A DNA stretch of 64,000 bases from Sclerodactyla briareus (taxonomy: Eukaryota; Echinodermata; Holothuroidea; Dendrochirotida; Sclerodactylidae). The translations under genes and the position numbers were made by a program. The stretch lies in assembly GCA_026419785.1 (NCBI GenBank), contig JAODTK010005799.1, positions 1 to 64,000 on the forward strand, written 5' to 3'. Positions 59,000-64,000 of this stretch are shown here, one piece after another. Within the stretch, counting starts at the first letter, position 1. The number at the start of each line of letters is the position of its first letter. The notes under the pieces are model-generated. The model made no database searches, was not told where the DNA came from, and saw only the letters and a list, made by a program, of their open reading frames with translations.

Positions 59000-60466
59000 C
59001 AAAAAACATAGGGACGAGTCATGATCCTCTGCAGTAAATCAGTCGCAACTGCAGATGCGCGATTCGGAGATCTTGCAATTTCTTTCCTCTCCTTAGTTGG
59101 AAATATTTTTCAAGGCGCCTCTTTTCGCTTACAGCACCAATTGTTTCCCGGCAATTTATCCCCGAAACGAACCATCGTAGCTAGTATAGAAAAAAGGAGG
59201 TATTAATCACTTCTCGAAAGCTCGCGCGATGAATTCGTTCAGCGATATAATTTTCGGTAATAGAATGAATTTGCATAACTGTACTGTGCTGTCAGAGATT
59301 TCAAACGGACTTGATCGAATTCTTCGATAATATGCAGATATGATTCCTCGGCTTCCGGAAATGCCCTCTTTTTCTGAGAGAGAACCGCTTTATCTTTCGG
59401 GCAAAAAAAGTTGTTGGGTTCCATTTCTAAAACTTTCTCAAGTAATGAGACTCTTTCTCGAGATACTCATGCTCCCGTGTTCCCTGGGATTTTGCGGCAG
59501 ATTTCTGTACATCGAGCATATTGGTGAAAGAAGGTCGATTTGTTAAGCGATTCCCGATTTTCTCCCTCCCTAACACCTCGAGACATTTCTCATGCTTTTT
59601 CAGGGCGCGATAGAAACGAGACTTTTTGACGAAGATTTCGCAGTAGTGCGGGTCTACTTTGTGGATGAATTCTTCGGCCTCTGTGACGCGATAAGGAATC
59701 CTTCTCAAGCTAGAGCGAGATTGACATCGGATGAGTCGTTGCTGGATAAATCCCAGCCGCCCTCTCGTGCACCCGAACCTCGTCCTCAAATTTCGCTGTT
59801 GTATTGAGGGTAAGGGCAGATCTAGTTTTAATTGATATGTTTTTTTTTTTTTACCGGCAATGACCGCGCAAGCTTTGATACCACGATGATTTTCGCCGAG
59901 ACTCCCAAACCTTTATCGCGTGTTGATACCGCCTTTCAGCTTCCTTGTATTTTAGCATTCCCAGCCTGGTCAAAGCAAAGCTGCGGATCGTTATCGATGT
60001 ACGCCAGATACCTTTCTTGCGCATCGTCTTCCCTGGTACCTCTTCCAAAACTTTGCCTCCAGAACTTCTAAGTAGATCAGCTCGCCATCCGGGATGCTTG
60101 ATCCTGTCCGTATCTTCAAAGTCCCATAGTCGGTCTGCAGCACTACGGTGAGGTGGGGTAGGGCTGTTTCGCTCAAGAACTCATTTGTCGCAGGTTTGGG
60201 CCTCCCGCTCCGCCTCCTGGAAAAAGTCTTCGGCCCTACCGGGGGTGGGGTTGTGGGCACCGAACAAATTTGGAGGAATGCGAGGTAGCCTGAAGAGAAG
60301 CAGACCAGCACAGCAGAATCGCATCTTGCTTCATTCCTCGTTTCTAATTTGCTGTTCAAGTTAGTCAAGACGGTCAGAAAATGAACATTGCTTCCGTTTC
60401 TAAGGTCCAATGAAAGTGGCAGGGTATACTTTCCCACCAATCGTCGTTTGCTATGTCTCTATTCAT
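59000..60466 (-). CDS. IFIT-like TPR protein, copy B (more complete, frame-interrupted)
   Basis: TTCTTTCAG acceptor at 60476-60484 lies 9 bp before the ATG at 60464-60466, the layout of a coding exon behind a 5' UTR intron. The protein starts MNRDIANDDWWESIPCHFHW. CHFHW (residues 16-20) parallels the CHFTW signature near the N-terminus of vertebrate IFITs. After frame changes come a VCFSSGYLAFLQ helix, an EDFFQEAE helix, KYKEAERRYQHAIKV (about 59950-59905), YCEIFVKKSRFYRALKKHEK (about 59650), KDKAVLSQKKRAFPEAEESY (about 59390-59330) and KRRLEKYF (about 59120). These are TPR-type helix pairs over about 450 codons, the usual IFIT size. Indels break the frame several times. Vertebrate IFITs bind viral RNA ends; activity here is inferred only from family. 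Confidence 0.68.
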
Positions 60467-60474
60467 GGCGAATT

Positions 60475-60600
60475 CCTGAAAGAAGATTAATTGAATAGAT
60501 CGAGTTATTTGCCGAAAAGACAATATTGTCAAACAGTAAAGTTTCCGCCAGCTATGCGGGAGTAGTATAAATGTATGTCTTCCCAATACAATAGGGTTTC
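60475..60600 (-). promoter_or_regulatory. 5' intron end and upstream region of IFIT-like copy B
   Basis: Minus-strand TTAATCTTCTTTCAG forms a strong acceptor. Upstream sequence (ACATTTATACTACTCCC...GGCGGAAACTTTAC) is shared with copy A up to the deletion point. One GAAA half-site is present, but no tandem GAAANNGAAA. Confidence 0.4.
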
Positions 60601-60944
60601 TACCACATAAGAATACTTAATGACAGAATATAACGAGGGCATCAGTGGTGCGGAGTTCACATGCTATAATTTCATCCCACGATCTTGTCATTTCGATGGA
60701 ACTTGATGACACATGACTTGAAAGGCCGAAATACTCGAGATATGACCTTTGACCTATAAACTTCATTAACACCCCATATGTTACCCAGAACTGTAGGAGA
60801 GAAAAATGATTGGACACCACTATTGAGACTTGACCCAAAATATCAGAGCAAGGTAGATGACCCCCAATTATCTACCATTTATTGTCCCAAGAATTGCCAG
60901 TTTTCGATCCCCATGCGTGATTTGATAAATTTAAATAAGGTGAA

Positions 60945-61005
60945 CAGATAGATAGATAGAGAGATAGATAGATAATAGATAGATAGATAGATAGATAGAG
61001 TTTTC
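60945..61005. repeat. (GATA)n microsatellite
   Basis: Shorter counterpart of 23272-23375. Confidence 0.9.
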
Positions 61006-61116
61006 TAATAGGGGAACATTATAGACGTTGTTGTTAATAGGAAGTAAGGGTCATATTTCATTCCTTGCCGAAGGCAACAAGGAATCTATACAGTCATGCA
61101 CCGTGCGTAACCATGG

Positions 61117-61263
61117 GCGCCGAAACGGGGGGGATGGGGGGGGGAATGTCCCACCAATATTCGGAGACTGCTCCCATTGACTTGTAGTTTCCACACCATA
61201 TTTTTAAAAAAAAGGCCATGTCCCCCCCCCCCCCCAATACGGAGAGAATCGTCCGCCAAGGTG
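61117..61263. mobile_element. 147-bp G-tract element with 10-bp target duplication
   Basis: The element is flanked by identical GTAACCATGG at 61107-61116 and 61264-61273. Copy A has a single GCTAAACATG at the site. It begins GCGCCGAAACG then G7 and G9-type runs, and has C14 at 61222-61235 and an A8 run. It has no coding. The 10-bp duplication proves transposition or retroposition of a unit of this G-tract class. Confidence 0.8.
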
Positions 61264-61724
61264 GTAACCATGGACTGGTGCGTGTCGTTACGTGTGTGTG
61301 GACTGATGTATGAGTGCGCGACACCCCCTTCAGCATAAACTAAAAAAACGTAAGCATGTACCAGTTCAAATTCAGGAAGCGTGGGGTGCTCATGTGGAAA
61401 GAGGATAACCCTTTTGTTTTTAGTGCCAGTCAAAGTCATCAAAGTCACGACAGGGCAATCCTTTTTTTCATATAAAGCTTGTCAGCACGATATCGAATGA
61501 ATGCAAGTATCTATCAAGTTATAATTGGGTATGTAGTAGGTTGCACAGATTTGAGGATGAACCCTTTTGTTTTGGTTGTCAGGTCAAAGGTCATTGAAGT
61601 CACCATCGGGCAGTCATTTCTATGTGCTTGGCAAAGAACATTTCGAGCGATGTCGTAAGGTAAAGTTTTGTTCGTCTTGGTTAACTACATTGGTAACCTA
61701 CTTCTACCCCATTTGACCTTGACC

Positions 61725-62150
61725 AATAAGTCAATTGCACTGACATACTAAAACACTTCTAACACACGCTATCTCTTGTTATAAAAAAAAAATGCAAAAT
61801 GAAACAGATGAGTTTCAAATTTGCTCTTCCAACAAAAAAGATTCTAGGGGGTTGGCGTAATGAAGATGAAGAATTTTCGGCTGTGCTGCATCTCATCTGG
61901 TTGACTATATGATCTTGAGCTTTCTGACTCAATTTGACCTAATTGCCTTGTGGCCCTGTCTGGGTCAATTCTTCGGGACGCACCAGACTCGTCCGTGGCA
62001 ACAAACCAACAAGTCAATTCACCGACGTACTAAAACACTTCTTACCACACGCTGTCTCAAGTTATGTCCTCTGTTAAAGAGTGAAACAGCTTTGACAAAG
62101 TGAGGAAGTTCAATGTTCGACATTGGCTTCTCGGCACGGGAACATTTTGG
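61725..62150. repeat. Two-unit tandem repeat, copy-B counterpart
   Basis: ACCAATAAGTCAATTGCACTGACATACTAAAACACTTCT at 61725 and CCAACAAGTCAATTCACCGACGTACTAAAACACTTCT at about 62005, as in 23945-24345. Confidence 0.72.
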
Positions 62151-62160
62151 AGGATTGGTG

Positions 62161-62611
62161 TTTGTCCCTACAAACACAAAAAACGTTTTAATTTTAACAT
62201 TTTTTTTTTTTTGAAACATTTTCGCTAATTGTTTCGGAAACATTTTTGTTGAGTAACACAAAGGTAGGAGAATGTTTCAAAAGCGTTCCACAAAACGTTG
62301 AAAGAAGAAACGTTTGAAAACATTTCCAAACATTTCTGAAGTGTGCTAAAGGGGTTGGGTGGCAGAAGATTTGCGCCAAAACGGGTTAAAGTTATGTTAG
62401 TGTTGGCAAAGTATATATCTTATGTTTGTTCCTAGGTTTGCCCATGTAAATCCTAAATTTGAAGGAAACCTGAAATGAAATGTTTCTAAAAATTTTCCCA
62501 AAACATTTCTGAAATGGTATGGAAACGTTTCGTAACATCATGATACTCACATAAAATATACAAAAAAAACATGAGGAAACAGTTTCGAAAACGTTTCATG
62601 TTTGCTGGGTG
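62161..62611. mobile_element. About 450-bp MITE with CAAACA...AACGTTTT ends
   Basis: Left end reads CCCTACAAACACAAAAAACGTTTT; right end read inward is CACCCAGCAAACATGAAACG, then TTTTCG. The interior is rich in GAAACATTT/AAACGTTT words in both orientations. Copy A lacks it: GTATGGTGTGAAGGG continues directly, while B has ATTGGTG-element-GGTGAGGG, giving a possible GGTG target duplication. No coding. Superfamily not assigned. Confidence 0.72.
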
Positions 62612-62690
62612 AGGGAAGTTTTGTTTGTCTGTTGGCTGACAATAGACCCAAACTTTTTCAAGACACAATTATATAGATTCAGAATTGGAC

Positions 62691-63039
62691 AATGCAGTAA
62701 TTAAGTCCAGTAAACGAGTCATGTTAAATCAGTTGTCTCTATAGCAACCGTTACTATGTTGTTGTTTTGGGTTTTTTGGTATCGCAGATCAGTCAAGGCA
62801 AAATATACTTGGAGCTCAAGGGGGGGGGGGACGGGACACAAACTTTGAATACTATCTAAGAAGAGCGCCACCACAGGTTGGCGGGAGCGAAGCGAATAAG
62901 GAAAAAATCTTTTGACAGACCCCCCAAATCGACGGAACCGGCACTTCCCGTGCTTTATGGAACAGTAAGCAGCCAGCATCCTAATTGATGAAAACAAAAA
63001 AATTTCTTTTGGGAAAGGGTCTTCCAAAAACCTACGCCT
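62691..63039. repeat. G-tract element beyond the duplication boundary
   Basis: G11 (62820-62830) followed by ACTTTGAATACTATCTAAGAAGAGCGCCACCACAGGTTGGCGGGAGCGAAGCG. Related pieces lie at 24575-24600 and, reversed, at 27650 and 51150. TATAGCAACCGTTACTATG at about 62740 is X-box-like but imperfect. Confidence 0.5.
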
Positions 63040-63790
63040 CAGGGATCAATTTCAAGGTTTTACGTTGGGTGCATGCTGTGAAATTCTAAAATGCGATGCA
63101 AGTAAGGTTACGGTGATGAAAGGAGCAATGGAATTGGGCAATGGCAACAACCAATACGGTCGCGCGAAGCGCGGGATTTTGCAGAATCTAATTTGGCCAA
63201 CGACATTGCAATGACTCCTCTCTGACCTATTCACTAGATAGGCCTTGAGTTTTTTACTCACAGGACTACGGCCCCATGTTTGATCTTAATTTCGGACTAC
63301 AGGCGCATGGGAAGGACACTTCCAGACAGGGGGCCAAAAGAGTATAAAACAGAAGTAAAACCGAAAAAACTGACGCGAAGCGCTCGCGAAAATGTTACAT
63401 TCCCATCGAAACGTCAGACAATCTTTGTGATATGAACTTATCTTCACTTGAATTTCGAGTCATGTCTTTGCACGAATTTGTGGCGGTTCCCCTGCCCGAA
63501 TCTTCGATGGGCTATTTTAAAGGATATCCACCCGCACCGGTGCCTTTCCCCTTAACACTTTTTGAGCATTCCATCGGAAATTCAGGAAATATTTGTACTT
63601 GCCTTTTCTTTACTTGAAATTTTGAATCAGTCTTTTTGACAAACGCACTTTGTGGCGTTCTGGCGAATTTTTCGATTGCCGCACCATGTGCCCTCATACG
63701 TCATAGTGATAGTCAGGTGCGCCGTGCACTCGCCACTCAACTTTCAACAAGTTCGTCTCCCACTCTTTTTTTTTTTGTAACTCACAGATC
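63040..63790 (+). repeat. Repeat family R, longest plus copy
   Basis: Starts near the AAGGTTTTACGTTGGGTGCATGC section and includes GGTCGCGCGAAGCGCGGGATTTTG, TAGATAGGCCTTGAG, GCGCATGGGAAGGACAC, GACGCGAAGCGCTCGCGAAAATGTTACA, a CATGTCTTTGCACGAATTTGTGGCGG unit and a second CAGTCTTTTTGACAAACGCACTTTGTGGCG unit. It ends CAACTTTCAACAAGTTCGTC. It unites the partial copies at 43860, 49500 and 26880. Confidence 0.72.
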
Positions 63791-64000
63791 CCGCCAGGTG
63801 GGTGGGTTGTGGGTTAGTTTGTTTGTTCATTTAAACAAATGGTCATCGACAACGTCCAATGAAGAGCACACACCAAGATGTATAATGCTAGTCTTATGCA
63901 ACGATTAGGGATGGGAGGAGACCCTATTTCTATGATTTAAGAACAACCTGGGGACATTTTCAGGCATTTAGTGGTTCAGGAACAATTCATAGTCTGCACA
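63791..64000. other. No recognisable feature
   Basis: The (TTTG)n-like GTTAGTTTGTTTGTTCATTTAA at about 63813 resembles 51482-51505, suggesting a shared repeat end. Otherwise nothing recognised. Confidence 0.45.

Larger units (their letters stand above)
53805..62690 (+). repeat. Large direct segmental duplication, copy B
   Basis: Colinear with 15100-24470. It carries three small elements missing in A (55654-55921, 61117-61263, 62161-62611), a longer TAG array and a longer 5' repeat section (54000-55190). It lacks the 2.5-kb block found in A at 16061-18586. Homology ends at TGGACAATGC (about 62690). Offset between matching positions is 36.4-38.7 kb because of these indels. Confidence 0.88.

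Noticed and set aside
1-64000. CRISPR array, prokaryotic operon or phage content
   Set aside because: No regularly spaced identical repeats with unique spacers, no ribosome-binding-site-led gene runs; the sequence is clearly animal-like nuclear DNA.

Overview
The window reads as metazoan nuclear DNA, most likely from a marine invertebrate deuterostome (echinoderm, hemichordate or lancelet grade; a sea cucumber would fit). That placement is inference. It rests on AT-rich non-coding DNA packed with short dispersed repeats, CR1/L2-type retrotransposon remains, hAT-like ends, tRNA-derived SINEs, candidate exons separated by kilobases, and an IFIT-like (interferon-induced TPR) coding region. There is no operon, no dense coding and no microbial signal. 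Frames break often by single-base indels, and the two copies of a large duplication break in different places. This suggests unpolished long-read consensus or real decay, so I place no weight on a single frameshift.

Layout. 0-12 kb: a SINE head, several low-confidence plus-strand exon candidates with good acceptors and charged peptides, a 125-bp minisatellite, a retrotransposon 3' end, and a 2-kb hAT-like element bounded by GGCCTC-rich ends (8647-10619). 12.5-13 kb: an unassigned 143-codon minus-strand reading frame. 15.1-24.5 kb: copy A of a large direct duplication. 24.5-38 kb: dispersed and tandem repeats, TA arrays and an inverted repeat. 38.4-41.6 kb: a decayed minus-strand CR1-like retrotransposon (esterase-like, endonuclease and reverse transcriptase remains). 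43.2-44.3 kb: a possible promoter and first exon. 47.4 kb: a possible N-terminal exon. 48.4-53.8 kb: a SINE and G-tract repeats. 53.8-62.7 kb: copy B of the duplication. 62.7-64 kb: more dispersed repeats.

The central observation is the duplication. Each copy carries, on the minus strand, an IFIT-like TPR gene and, downstream on the same strand, exon-like sequences ending in a helical charged C-terminus that could be death-fold-like. Copy B keeps a splice acceptor, an ATG and a CHFHW motif like the N-terminal IFIT signature. Copy A has lost about 225 bp holding exactly those elements. Three small elements are present in B but absent from A, and a 2.5-kb satellite-containing block is present only in A, so the copies evolved separately after duplication or represent diverged haplotypes joined in assembly.

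A second global feature is an extreme excess of G/C homopolymers of 10-16 bases, many inside small mobile elements; one of these sits between 10-bp target-site duplications.
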